DNA from: Mycoplasma zalophidermidis | GTDB taxonomy: Bacteria > Bacillota_I > Bacilli_A > Mycoplasmatales > Metamycoplasmataceae | Direction: 5' to 3' | Assembly (NCBI RefSeq): GCF_018913985.1 | Contig: NZ_JAHMHK010000003.1 | Coordinates: 1-64,000 of the forward strand | DNA length: 64,000 nt | In this document: in pieces, positions 20,319-31,273 of the stretch | How the letters are laid out: each line of letters starts with the position of its first letter | Numbering within the stretch: position 1 is the first letter of the stretch | Notes under the pieces: model-generated | What the model was told of the DNA's origin: nothing | Seen by the model: the letters and a program-made list of their open reading frames with translations, nothing else | Database searches by the model: none | Made by a program: the position numbers and the translations under genes

Positions 20319-22241
20319 CTAATTAATTCGGAATTCTATTTTATTATTTGATGGTGTGAAATCATAAACAACATTCACTATTTCTTCATTATTGATATTC
20401 ATTAACTTATCACTATTTTCAAACATGAAACGTGAAAATGGGTCTACGAATAAAGTTTCTAGTTGAGCGACTAAACCACGACCCCCTAATTCTGAATTAA
20501 ATGTTTTATGGATAGAAGTAAATAATTCTGATTTTTTTTCTTCCATGATAGGTTTGATAAATATATTTTTTTTGTTTTTAATATTGTCGATGATTCTTGA
20601 TAGTTTATGTTCTAAGATTCTGAAAGCTATCTCCTTATCTTTAATAGGGTTAAACGGGATGATGTTTTTAGTACCTATTCTATTGAGTAATTCGGGTCTA
20701 CCTAATTCATTTTTAAAATAATTAACTACAGAATCAAAGAAATGTTTTCTGATATTTTCTTTAGTTTGACTGTAATTACATTCCTTTGCTCCTATATTTG
20801 ATGTAAATACTATAAATGTTTCACTAAAGTCTACAAGTTCCCCTTTAGAAGATGTTAAACGCCCATCTTCAAGGATTTGTAAAAATTTATCTAAAACTTT
20901 ACCATTTGCTTTTTCTATTTCATCAAACAAAAGGATCGAGAATGGGTTTTCCATAACAGCGTTTGTTAGCTGTCCACCAGCTTCATAACCTACATAACCA
21001 GGAGCTGAACCTATTAATTTTTGGTCTGATTCAGCATGATTATATTCAGACATATCGAAACGAATTATTTTACTTTGGTCACCAAAAACAAGTTCACTGA
21101 GTCCTTTGACAATTTCAGTCTTACCAGTACCAGTAGGCCCAGCTAAAAATAAGATTCCTCTAGGTTTGTTATTGTCTTCAATTGATGATTGAGCGATGCC
21201 TTGAAGACCAACATATGAACGTATTAATGTATTTTTTATCGCTGAAATTGCTTCATCTTGACCTTGAACTCTTTTTGCGAAAGTTTCATCGCATTTTTGA
21301 ATTGTTTCTTTACTTAATTTCTCTCATTGTGAATCTTTGGCTTCAAATTTAAATAATCTGTATAGTTCTTTAAAACTTTTAACATCAATTTTTTGATTGT
21401 ACTTAACAACTTTTAACATTTGAAGTATTTCTCGATATGTTAAAGAATCAGTTGAAGTTACTGCTTTCTCAATTTCATCGTCTGAATTAACTATCTGATT
21501 ATTTGTATAGTATTTGAATGAAGGTAAAAACGCTTTGAAAAACAATCTTCTTTCATTGGCATCAGGATGTTTAATAATTAATGTGTCGCATTCTGTTGAT
21601 TTTGAAAAATATATTGAAGAAAACAACTCTTGGTTATTGGCTATAAGAATTAATTTAAATTTTTCGTTTATATAATTACCATATTTTTTATTTAAGTAGT
21701 CTGTGAACGATGACATTAATCTTTGAATATCTTTAATATTGATTTCAGTATTTTTATCAGAAAAAATAAATTCAGCTAAATCAACAATGTACACAGTATT
21801 TTTATCTGAATCGTGATTCTTAAATTCTCTTTCAATGTTATTTATTAACTCTATAAATTGACTGCCTGCTGGCATTTGGGTTCTAGCCTCCAGATCATCA
21901 TTATCAGTAATTTGGTTGCTGAAATTATCTTCAAATTCAGATTCTGATTGATCGTAATTGGCTGAATCAAAATCTAAAATACCTTCTTCAGCTATTTTAA
22001 TCCCGTATGTTGGCGAAAAATAGTGAATATTTTTATAATCGTTATCAAACAAAAACCTTGATAAATATTCAATGAATGAAAGCATACCTGTTTCTTCGCT
22101 TTGATTTAGATGTTCACGTTCAAAATTGATATCTAACATTTTATGAAATACAAAATCCGTAACATTACCTTTTATTACAAGTATATTTTTTGAACTTAAT
22201 CTTAATTTAAGTTGCTCTGTGATTGATTTTTTAAATGACAT
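20319..22241 (-). CDS. Clp/ClpB-type AAA+ ATPase with degenerate first ATPase domain
   Basis: 640 residues. The C-terminal half is a canonical ClpB-D2-like AAA+ module: GPTGTGKT near residue 367, Walker B LLFDEIEKA near 440, sensor TSNIGAKE near 485, arginine finger in GRPELLNRI near 516, and a D2-small domain. The SAPGYVGYEAGG pore loop is intact. The N-terminal 300 residues open with ILVIKGNVTDFVF, then an acidic linker, then an AAA-like fold with Walker-B-like VYIVDLAEFI but no Walker A. No Clp N-domain, M-domain or ClpP loop is seen. ATG 22241 overlaps the previous stop by one base. Probably an unfoldase or remodeller for the partner proteins of this operon. Confidence 0.8.
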
Positions 22242-23238
22242 TAGTTATCTCCTATATATTTGATTTTTTCTTTTGCTTTATATGTTGACCTTTGAGCATT
22301 GTGGTTTCTGGTGATTTTTTTGTCTTTGATTTCGATTCCTTTTTGTTCAATAGCTTTGAAAATAAGGTTCGTTGTTTTTTCGCAACAGTGTCCTTTGTAA
22401 TCCCCATATTTTCAATCGATTGCTAGAATATCGTTTATTTCAATGTCAAAATCATCTCCTAAATCATTAACCAACGTATATTTCATATATATTCTTTGTC
22501 TATGATCTAAGTCCGTTTTAATATTGCTGATTTTATATCTATTTTCTTTTGCAACTGTTTCAAGTATAGGATTAATTACTGCAATCATATTCTTAATTGC
22601 AATGTCTTTTGAATTAAGATAAACAATATAATCATTCATTTCCTGCAAATTTTTTGTATCCCGTGCCAAAAAGAATAATTTGTTCTGCAGTGATGGATGT
22701 TTGCTGTATTTTCTTTTCAATATATCTTTTACATTATTCAAGAAAATATTTTTTTGTTGCTCATCTGCCTGACTTTGTAAAAGTTTGTCAATTACGTTCG
22801 ATAGATTCTGTTCATCAAATTCTATTAAATTATTTTTTAGATATTCGGCAGCGTAATATGCGATTTCTCCATATTTAGCAACATAACTTTTAAAATCAGT
22901 TTGCTTCTCCGAGAATTTTTTGCAATAGAGTCAAGATTATTAATGAATCGACTATTTAAGGTTGATATTTGGTTAGATATTATTTTAATTAGTTGATCCT
23001 GAAATTCTTGAATCGAGATATCTTGCGAATAAGTTTTAATAATTTCAATTCTTTCGATTTCTGTCTTGACAAATTCTCTTAATTCACCAACTGTTTCTTC
23101 AATTGTATAATTTATCTCCTTATCATTTATAGCTTTACCTGTTTGTATTAATTCGTTAATTTGTTCTTCGCAAAATTGTTGCAATTCTAATTTTTGTTTG
23201 TTGTTTAGCGAACACGTTACAGTTACTGAATGCGACAT
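22241..23238 (-). pseudogene. unknown operon protein, one-base frameshift (332 aa if repaired)
   Basis: The first frame starts at ATG 23238 (MSHSVTVTCSLNNKQKLEL) and runs into a stop at 22837. A second frame covers 22910 to TAA 22241. They join if the A6 run (T6 at 22916-22921) has one more A, giving NNLDSIAKKFSEKQTDF and exactly 333 codons with stop. The upstream frame reads A-AAA-AAT there, a possible -1 slip heptamer. The N-terminal half is helical and charged. The C-terminal 60 residues are a conserved-looking basic segment with Cys-Cys (GHCCEKTTNLIF). Not recognised. It overlaps the Clp-like gene by one base, so translation is probably coupled. Confidence 0.7.
22916..22921. other. A6 frameshift site in the unknown operon gene
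   Basis: Six T on the plus strand, A-AAA-AAT in the coding frame; one A short of a continuous frame. Confidence 0.7.
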
Positions 23239-23259
23239 ATTTTTTCTTTTCCTTTCATT

Positions 23260-25251
23260 TTAATTTCTTTTTTGAGCCTTATGCATTTTTTCAATTTCAT
23301 CATTAAATTCTTTTATAAATGAATTATCTTTTTCAAGGTCTGTTAATTTCTTATCAAGTTCAGAGATTTTATTTATCTTAATTTTGTTCATTAATTCTTC
23401 GAATGTTGGTGTGTGGATTATTTGATGCAGTAATTTATTTTTTTGTTAAATAGGAAGTTTACTCATTTCTTTCTTTATATCGTCATTTATCGCATCAGAA
23501 GTTTTATTTCTTAATTTAACAGCTCTAGATTGTAAATTATTGTAACAAATATCTTTATCGGATTTTTTTCTAGTTTCGAAAGCTTCTTTTAATTCATTAA
23601 AATTGACAGATACGCAAAAATGTTTACTTTTTTTATTAAATTTTTCGACATCTTTTTCAATTTTTTCGTAATCTTTGGTAATGTCTCCATTAATATATTC
23701 GTTTGTTTTTAAATCATTTATTTTTTTATTTAATAAGACACATTTTTTATCTAAATCATTAAGGTCATCATAAATAAATTTTAATTTTGTTTTGAATTTT
23801 TTTTCTGAAGATACTTGATTAAATGAATATTTATCGAGTAAGTCATCAAATAGTCTATTATCATTTTCATAAAGATATTTTCAGATTGGAGAAGCAATAT
23901 TTAAATTGTTATTTGATGGTATTAATGATAAAACTATATCTTTAGACTTGGTGAATATATCAATATCAGATATTAATTCTTCAAATTCTTTAATATTTAA
24001 AATCTCCGAGTAGTTGATTTCATCAGAGTACATTTTTAGAAGCTTAACCGCATTTTGGAAATTCGTGGAATTTTTATATAAATCTTTATCTTTTGAAATT
24101 TTTGTTTCAATAAATGATTGAACTTTATCTTTTCAATCATAAGTTTTAAAATCCCCAAACTTTTGGAAATTATCATTTTTATAGATGTCTTCTAAAAAAA
24201 CATTAATATCTGCTTCTTGTAGCCCGATTAACTTAAAATCAATCTTTGTATCACCAATTTTAAATGGGCAGATAACATTAACGAAATGGTAAATACCTTT
24301 TTCATCAAAAGTATATTGATGTCCGTCAAAACAAAGACGTTTTCTATTTATTAAGTCTTGAATATTTTTTCATTTATCGACAAGTCGTCTAAAGCATAAT
24401 ACATCTTTCGATTTATTTTTAGTTGTTATCTCAAGCGAAAATGTATTGTGAATGTATTCACTGAACTGCTTTTCAAGATAAACTGGGTAATATTCGGATA
24501 ATGACATATAAATCTTAGAATTCGATTCAACTAAAATACCATCTTGATTAAACCGTAAATCTACTGGTAGTATAATTTCATTGTAATACATGCCATCTAC
24601 GATAGAGGCATTTTTTTCAACTATGAAGGAATGAGAATTTATTCTTTTATAATCTTCTTCTAATTTTATTTCACATTGTTGTCTGAATATTTTTTCATCA
24701 ATGGTGTATGATGAGTCACTGATAATTTCACTTTCAGGCCTTTCACCCTTTTGAAATTTTTTTTGTTTATTATTGATTATTGAAGAGTCACATGGTAATT
24801 TCGTAAAATAATTTCCAAAATATTCCTCTTGATCTAGTTTTTTATTAACCTTAAGCTTATAAAATTCATTTTTGTTTATTCATTCAACAATTTCATTTCG
24901 TATTTCTAAATCACAACAAAGCATATCTGTTATTTTTTGAACATTATCGAATTTTTCTTTATTTTTAAATGTCTCTTCTAATACTAAATTACGAAGTCCT
25001 TTTTCAACAAAATCTTTATATTTTTCGTTTCAGCTATAATGTTTAACTGCAACATCCCAATATTTTTCTAAATTGTCATTGGTGTGTTCTGAAAATAATA
25101 AAGGCAGAAGTAGACAAAAGTCATTGCTTGTTAGGTTTTGTCTGGTACTGGTTTTGAATTCGATTACGCATTTTGAATACGGTATTTTTATTTTTAAATT
25201 AATCTTTGTGTTTTCCATAAATAGCACTTCCGTCAGTTCATTTTGATTCAT
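23260..25251 (-). pseudogene. unknown operon protein with in-frame TAA (663 aa if read through)
   Basis: ATG 25251 (MNQNELTEVLFMENTKINLK) overlaps the 3' end of the helicase gene by 53 bp. The frame is open for 601 codons to TAA 23446-23448, then continues in the same frame for 61 codons to TAA 23260, which lies 22 bp before the next gene. That regular spacing suggests the inner stop is a mutation. The protein is charged, with a beta-rich N-terminal half (IEFKTSTRQN, IILPVDLRFN) and coiled-coil-like C-terminal third. Several Cys occur but no ordered zinc site. No known domain. Its fixed place between helicase and Clp-like ATPase points to a component of the same system. Confidence 0.65.
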
Positions 25252-28200
25252 TTTGTTCTTCTTCACCGTAATTTGAATACTTCTTAAGCAGAAAATCAGA
25301 ATTTATTGTTTTGTAATATTTGAACGCACCCACCATAAATAAAACATTTTTTGATCTCGAGGCTGCAACATTATTTCTTTCGTCATTTGTTAAAAATTCA
25401 ACATCTCTTCGTTTTGTAACAACGATTTTATTTTCCGATACTTCATGAAATATGCAGTAGTCCTTATTTCTGACAAAATCAACAATAATTATTTCTTTTT
25501 CTCTTCCTTGGAAGTTGTCAATAGTGTTGGTGTCGATTTTCAGTCCTTTTAATTCTTGACATTGCCCAATTAATAATCTAATTAAATTAGTTTGAGTCCT
25601 AGTCATTGAAATGACTCCAATTTTTTTCTTTAATTTATCGAAACTATTATTATTTCTAAGCTCAATTAAGATATTAATAACTACTAAAGCGTTGTAAAGA
25701 TTATATGTTGATTGAGTTTCAATTTTTTTAAACAATTCATTTTCGAACACTCCTATTCTTGGAATTTCGCCTTTAAAATCCAATGATTTTGATTCTGTTT
25801 TTTTTACATATTTGGTTATAAAACTTTCTGGTTGAATTGTGGTGTCGATAAAATGTAATTTATTCGATGCGTTATTAAATTTAATAATTTCGTTGAGATT
25901 GTTATGAACTTGAGGCATTCTAAGTTTTTCATCATTATCATAAAAACAATTAATCAGTTTCATAATAACTTCATTAGTTCTATGTTGTTCAGTAAAGAAC
26001 CCATACACTGGTTCGTTATTAGATGAATATTTTTTATTTTTAATTTCTAATATTTGGTTTTTAAAAATAGGCGCGTTGATGAAATCTTTTAGTTGTTTAT
26101 ACCAATTGTTTTTATTTTGTTCTCAATCATTATTAGATATGACTTCTTTTCTTTTCAATAATCTATGAATGAGGTGTCTCGGTTTATTATCATCGATTTC
26201 CTTAGTTCTAAGCTCATTATTAATTTTGTCAAAACTATTTTTTAATACTTTTTTTATGTCATCCTCAGGGATGTACTCACTAGGTGGCAATTGTTTATAA
26301 TCCCCGCACATAATAAATTTATCTGATACCAGTAAACGTGTAAGTATTTCCGGCGTAGAAGATTTAGAAACTTCATCCATTATTGTTACGTCGATAGGAT
26401 AATCTAATAATATATCTTTATTATTTGATTCATCTAAGTCTAGTGTTGTTCTAGAAGTTGTTGTTAGGCCAATTAGATTAATCAAATTATTTTCATTAGC
26501 GTAATTTATAAATTCAAAACTTCACTTTGAATCATCCATATATAATAAATCATCTTGATTATTGCTATCAAAATTTAGAAACTCATTCGTATTTTCATCC
26601 TGATTGTTTCTATTTTTTTCATCTTCATTTTTTTTGAATTCAATGAAGTTTTTTAATATTTTTACTTTAGGATTTGATTTGTTTTTAATTGATAATTTTG
26701 ATTTTAAATATTTTGAAAGAGAATCTGTACTTAAAAATAATTTTTTTTCATTTTCTGCCATATCTTTCAAAAAGGTGGAGAGATTTTTATATTTTTTGAT
26801 TTCTTCAACAATTTTACGACCATTTTCTAATTTATTTTCCTGCAAAAAAAATGGTGAAGTTATATTACCGATTAGTAAATCATCTCGTAAGAAAGGATAT
26901 TTTTTCTGATATTCGGAATAGTTTTCAACAAAAGAGGAACATTTTTTATTTTCATGCTCTTTAACAAACTTTTCTTCTGCCTGATCACTAAAAAGTCACA
27001 TTAGCAATTTTAAATCGTGATTTTCGTTTTTGAGTGTTTTTGTTAATTGGTCTAAATCTTCCGATATCTCTTTATATCTATTTATTTCGTCATTTTTTTC
27101 TTTTGTTTCTCCATTTTCTTGTAGAAAATTATTAAAGCTTTTAATTATGAAATTATGAAATAGACTTTGTGCAGAATATTTGTTTGGTCTGATATCTGTT
27201 TTTCTTTGCTTTTTATATATTATAAAATTAGGGTCACTTTGATTATTTTTATCCACTTCATCCAAGCAGTTAACTATAGCTTCGTGTGTTGATGATGTTA
27301 TAAGAACGTTTTGCAACTCATTTTTAATTAGATGTTCGCACATAGCTGATATAACTCTGGTCTTACCAGTCCCTGGGGGTCCTTGTAAATAATAAATACT
27401 ATTGGTTAATAGCATTTTTCTTATATTTTTTTCTTGTTCATTATTCAAACTATATTTCTTGATTATTTTACTTAATAAGTTTAATGAATTAGACTCGCTA
27501 AGAATTGATTTAGGAATTACGGGAGGATTTATTAAACCGTATATGGAATATGGATTTTTATAGTAACCTTCAACTGAATTTTTTATGGCGTTATAATATC
27601 GATCGACAATCATTTTTGTACCGATATTGATATTCGTTATATTTAAACAGGTATTAGGATCTTTAAAATTTGATGGTATTTTTAGTGGTGTTTTATTTTC
27701 TTTTTTATTTTCCTGCGACTGTGGTTTTGATCTCTTTAATTCAATAAAATAGAGATGTTGTTTGTTTTTTGTTCACTCGTCGAATTTTTCGATTGTTTCT
27801 TTAATTTGATTTTTTAAAATTTCAGTTTCATTTTCTTTATTTTCTATTGAATCGTTATGAAAAGAATTCTCTTTCTTTTTTGTATTTATGTTTTTTTCAA
27901 TTATATTTATATCTTTGTTTACATCGGGCATCGATTCATATTTTTCTTTAATTGGACTAATATTGTCTTTAACCGCTTCAATACATTTTTCTATGAATTT
28001 TTTTCGATTTTGAACTAAACTTTTTTGCAACTTTTTCTTGTATGAATCTAGGACATCAAGATTTTTTTTGATTTTCTCATTTTCTGATTCATTTTGTTTT
28101 ATATTTTTTGTAATTTCTACATTTTTTTCTGCAATAGCATTTGGTTTCCGTGCTTCTTTTTTAAGATTATTAATTTTATTTTTTAGTGACTCAAATTTCA

Positions 28201-29620
28201 TTTTCTCCGTAGCAATCGTGTCGTCTAATTTCTTAGATTTATCCTCAAGTTCTTTAATTGTTTTATTGTTTTCTGTTTCAAAATTTTCTAATTCTAGGCT
28301 ATTTCAGTTATCTTGTTTTTTTATAAATTGTAATATTTCTTTTATTTTATTATCTATATTTATATCTTCGAAATCTAATTTTTGTAAATCCATATCTAAA
28401 TATTTATTAGACTCATTAATCTGTTTACAATTGTTCTTTCAATATTCTTCTTTTACTTGTTTTTTCTCATTTAATTCTTTTAACTCTTTGTTCTGGTTAC
28501 TTATTTCTTTATTGTTTTTTTCTATAGTGCTTCGTATAATATCTATTTCACTAATCAATTTTTTAATTTTGTCATCTAAAACCGTGGTGAGTTTTTTAGG
28601 ATTTTCAATTTTATCTTTTATTGTTATATCGATGTTTCAGTCGTCACTGGTATCGGAATGGTCAAATAGAGTTAAATTTCTTATTTTGTCACCGATTTTC
28701 TTTTCAATATTCGTTTTCAAGACAAAATAAGAATATTTACTCAAATTCGAAGCAATTTCATCTTTTTTTGTTTTTAGTTCCTCGATAAAGTCTTTAATAC
28801 CATAGTTAAACAATGTGTCATAATTATTTGAGAAATCATCTTGTTGATTATAATTGTTTGATTTTCCTAAAGATAATGAATTGCTATAAAAATTCCTTAA
28901 ACTATTAAATATTTCTCTAAATAAATAAAAATCAATTTTATTAGAGTTATTGGTTTCCTCATTGGGTAAAATATTCTCTTTTAAATTACTTAGTAATGTT
29001 AAAGATGTTTTTTGTTTTTCTTCATAATCATCAGAAACAAAGACATTATCTAGGTTATAAAATTTAGTTTTATCATCTGTGTTAGGTTCTAAGTACTGGA
29101 AATTATTAAACTCTAATCTGGTTAATTCCCACCCGCTATCATTTTTTACCGTGAAGAATAAAGATACCGAATTTTTTCTCCATTTTTCTTTAAATTTTTG
29201 TTTATAAATATCTTTTACTTTAGCAACAATTACTACATTTTTAATTTGTTTTGGAACTGGTAAACTATTTTTGTCTAGTTGTTTTTGGTTTAAATAAATG
29301 AATGGGTCTTTATATTTTCTTTCGGAAGCTATAAACATTTGATAATCAAATTCAAAGTCAGATTTATCATCTTCGATAAAACCGAAATCTTTAAGGAATA
29401 TTCTAAATAAGCTATGGTCTTTCAGAGATTTTTCAAGACCTTTATATTCTTTTTTAATGTTGTTTGAAAATAAGAATCCATAATTTTTTCTAGAATATTT
29501 ATTTGAGTTTCGCGTCATTGTTATGGACAAATCAGCTCAACTTTCAACATTTTTACCTCAATTATCAGTTCTTGCTTCTATATCATTCACTCAAAATCCA
29601 TTAATATATAAATTTGCCAT
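25199..29620 (-). CDS. giant UPF1/Dna2-like SF1 helicase with coiled coil (1473 aa)
   Basis: Start ATG 29620 (MANLYINGFWVNDIEART) five bases after a G9 tract. Residues 1-350 have no known domain. Residues 370-660 are a long charged coiled coil. The helicase core follows: Walker A GPPGTGKT at about 747-754, motif Ia SSTHEAI, Walker B IMDEVSKSSTPE at about 1080, motif III CGDYKQLPP, LRMPQVHN in the place of the YRMHP motif, motif V DNFQGREKE at about 1368, and motif VI NVAASRSKNVLF at about 1418. This is the SF1B AAA_11/AAA_12 type. No nuclease domain is seen in it. It is the head of a four-gene operon. Likely role: ATP-driven nucleic-acid translocase or sensor of a defence-like complex. Confidence 0.85.
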
Positions 29621-29625
29621 ATGAG

Positions 29626-29644
29626 CCCCCCCCCTTTTTTTTTT
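29626..29644. promoter_or_regulatory. A10-G9 tract at the helicase ribosome-binding position
   Basis: On the minus strand ten A are followed by nine G, then CTCAT and the ATG. The G run occupies the Shine-Dalgarno place. Homopolymers of this length slip during replication and could vary spacing to an upstream promoter or ribosome binding. Confidence 0.75.
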
Positions 29645-29744
29645 ATTGAATATGAATTAATAAGAAAACAAAATAAACATTAAAATATAAAATTTTAAGG
29701 TATAAATTTGTTAAATTGTATAGAAAATTAAATAACCTTAGTTA

Positions 29745-30104
29745 TTATGATAATTTGAAATAATTGTATTGTTTTTCTTTGATAATCGAACCATCTTTGT
29801 TTTTGTATTCTAATGGTTCAACTTTTTTGACTTGTCATATTGAATCATCTTCCTCAATCCATGTGCTTTGATTAGCTTTTATTTCGTTAGATCTAAGGTT
29901 AATAGGGCAGCAATTACCATAAGTGGTTTTTCCGCCTTTAGATAAAGGAATTTTGTGATCTATATTTCAACCATACAAACTATTTCTATCGTTGTAAGCA
30001 CTTTTAACAATTTTACGACCAGCATAATCTGAAACGGTAGTCTTAGTACCGTAATAAAAATGTCATATTTGTAGTGCTATGTCTTTATTTATATTATTAT
30101 TCAT
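29745..30104 (-). CDS. HNH endonuclease (119 aa)
   Basis: Start ATG 30104. The core WNIDHKIPLSKGG then TYGNCCPINLRSNEIKANQS follows the HNH pattern: catalytic DH, central Asn, and the terminal N..K part. The N-terminal 45 residues (WHFYYGTKTTVSDYAGR) match a short helix-strand preceding the core in small free-standing HNH enzymes. It cuts DNA in a metal-dependent manner in known relatives. It lies 125 bp upstream of the helicase on the same strand, on the other side of the A10-G9 tract. It may be the nuclease of the helicase/Clp island or an independent passenger. Confidence 0.75.
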
Positions 30105-30122
30105 GTTTGCCTCTAATAGATA

Positions 30123-30239
30123 CTAATTTATAGTGCGGGATGACCGACTATTTGAGAACTCGAATAGTAAATTATAAATTAGCATCGTTCCATTTTTGTT
30201 CTCAATTCCATTTTAAATCGCCCTAAAAAAAAAAAAAAA
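30123..30239 (-). promoter_or_regulatory. promoter, nested inverted repeats and A15 tract upstream of the HNH gene
   Basis: A minus-strand -10 TATAAT lies at 30171-30176. It overlaps a 10-bp inverted repeat CTAATTTATA (30123-30132) with TATAAATTAG (30173-30182). Inside is a second one, ACTATT (30147-30152) with AATAGT (30163-30168). An A15 run sits at 30225-30239. The nested repeats suggest an operator or a leader hairpin. Confidence 0.5.
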
Positions 30240-30331
30240 TGGGTTGCCGGAGACCATTTAATGTTAATTTTCAATTATTTTCCACATTTTTTCCATTTAT
30301 CCTGATAATTCTTGTTTAATTTTAAAATAAT

Positions 30332-30359
30332 AAAAAAATCACTACCGAGGTAATGATTT
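30332..30359 (-). terminator. terminator after whiA side / before whiA stop region
   Basis: Stem AAATCATTACC with GGTAGTGATTT (30336-30359), then seven T on the minus strand, 13 bp after the whiA stop codon. Confidence 0.75.
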
Positions 30360-30372
30360 ATGAAATATTTTA

Positions 30373-31209
30373 CTAATTATTTTTATATTTTTTTACAATC
30401 TCGCGAAGTTTTATCAATCAATGATTTAAACCGCTCTTAGATATTTTTATTTCTGATTCGTCTAACAGAATTTCACTGATTTTTGAAAGACTTTCATCTG
30501 GGTTGTTTTTAAGAATAGTAAAAAATTCTAATTGTTTTTCAGTAAAACATGATTCCAAATTATTGTGATAAATATAATCAATGTTTTTTAGATGTTGTTG
30601 GTTTGATTTAACTATTCTTTTTAGATTTGCTAAATCAATGTTGTTGATTCTATTAAATGTATTATCAAAGTCTCTTTTTATACGAGAATCCTCTAATTTG
30701 AACATTGAGTCGATAACATTAATAGCTTTTAAAAAGTCCGAAATTTTTTCGTGTTTTTTGATATAAATCAGAAATTTTTTTCTATGAAAAATTTTTTGGA
30801 ATCCAAAATCATATTCATTCAATTTATTCATGAATATATCAATGAATTTTTCATAGTTTGAACTTAGTTGCAAATGATAAGATGATTTATTCAAATCTGA
30901 AATAGTGCCCCCTCCTACGAAAGCCCCGGCAAAAAAACTTGCAGGATCTTTAAAATTAACTTCTAAGTTAAAATCGTTTTTATTTATACATATTTGATTT
31001 TTGTCAAGAGAATAATTAATGTTTATAAAATTCAATAAAATCAAGATATAATCAAGAGTTTCATTGGACGTTATTTTTAACGTTATGAATTCATTTTGTG
31101 TGCAATTAGCAAAAATGAAACCCCTCAAAAATTCTGAGATTTCATCTTTATTTCTTTTCTTCGAAAAAATTTCGTTCTTGATTTTTTGAGTAAAGTTTGT
31201 TTTGTCCAT
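30373..31209 (-). CDS. whiA: WhiA-family DNA-binding protein
   Basis: 278 residues from ATG 31209. Residues 20-180 carry the LAGLIDADG-like domain of WhiA (FLRGFIFANC, then DPASFFAGAFVGGG, where the nuclease Asp residues are absent as usual). The C-terminal 90 residues hold the helix-turn-helix part, ending LIKLREIVKKYKNN. In Firmicutes WhiA affects division and chromosome segregation; in mycoplasmas it has been linked to regulation of ribosomal genes. The gene follows the thermonuclease gene by a few bases if that gene is read to its ancestral end. The GG in VGGG replaces the more usual R/SGS in this loop. Confidence 0.85.
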
Positions 31210-31273
31210 TTTTGCCTTATCGTGGGTATATTTCTTCTAATGCCCCGTCCACGCTATATATGCCTAAACGTTT

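Noticed and set aside
28038-28730. Long plus-strand open frame opposite the helicase (about 230 codons, Phe/Ser/Leu-rich)
   Set aside because: It is the antisense shadow of the Lys/Glu-rich coiled coil, without a ribosome binding site.
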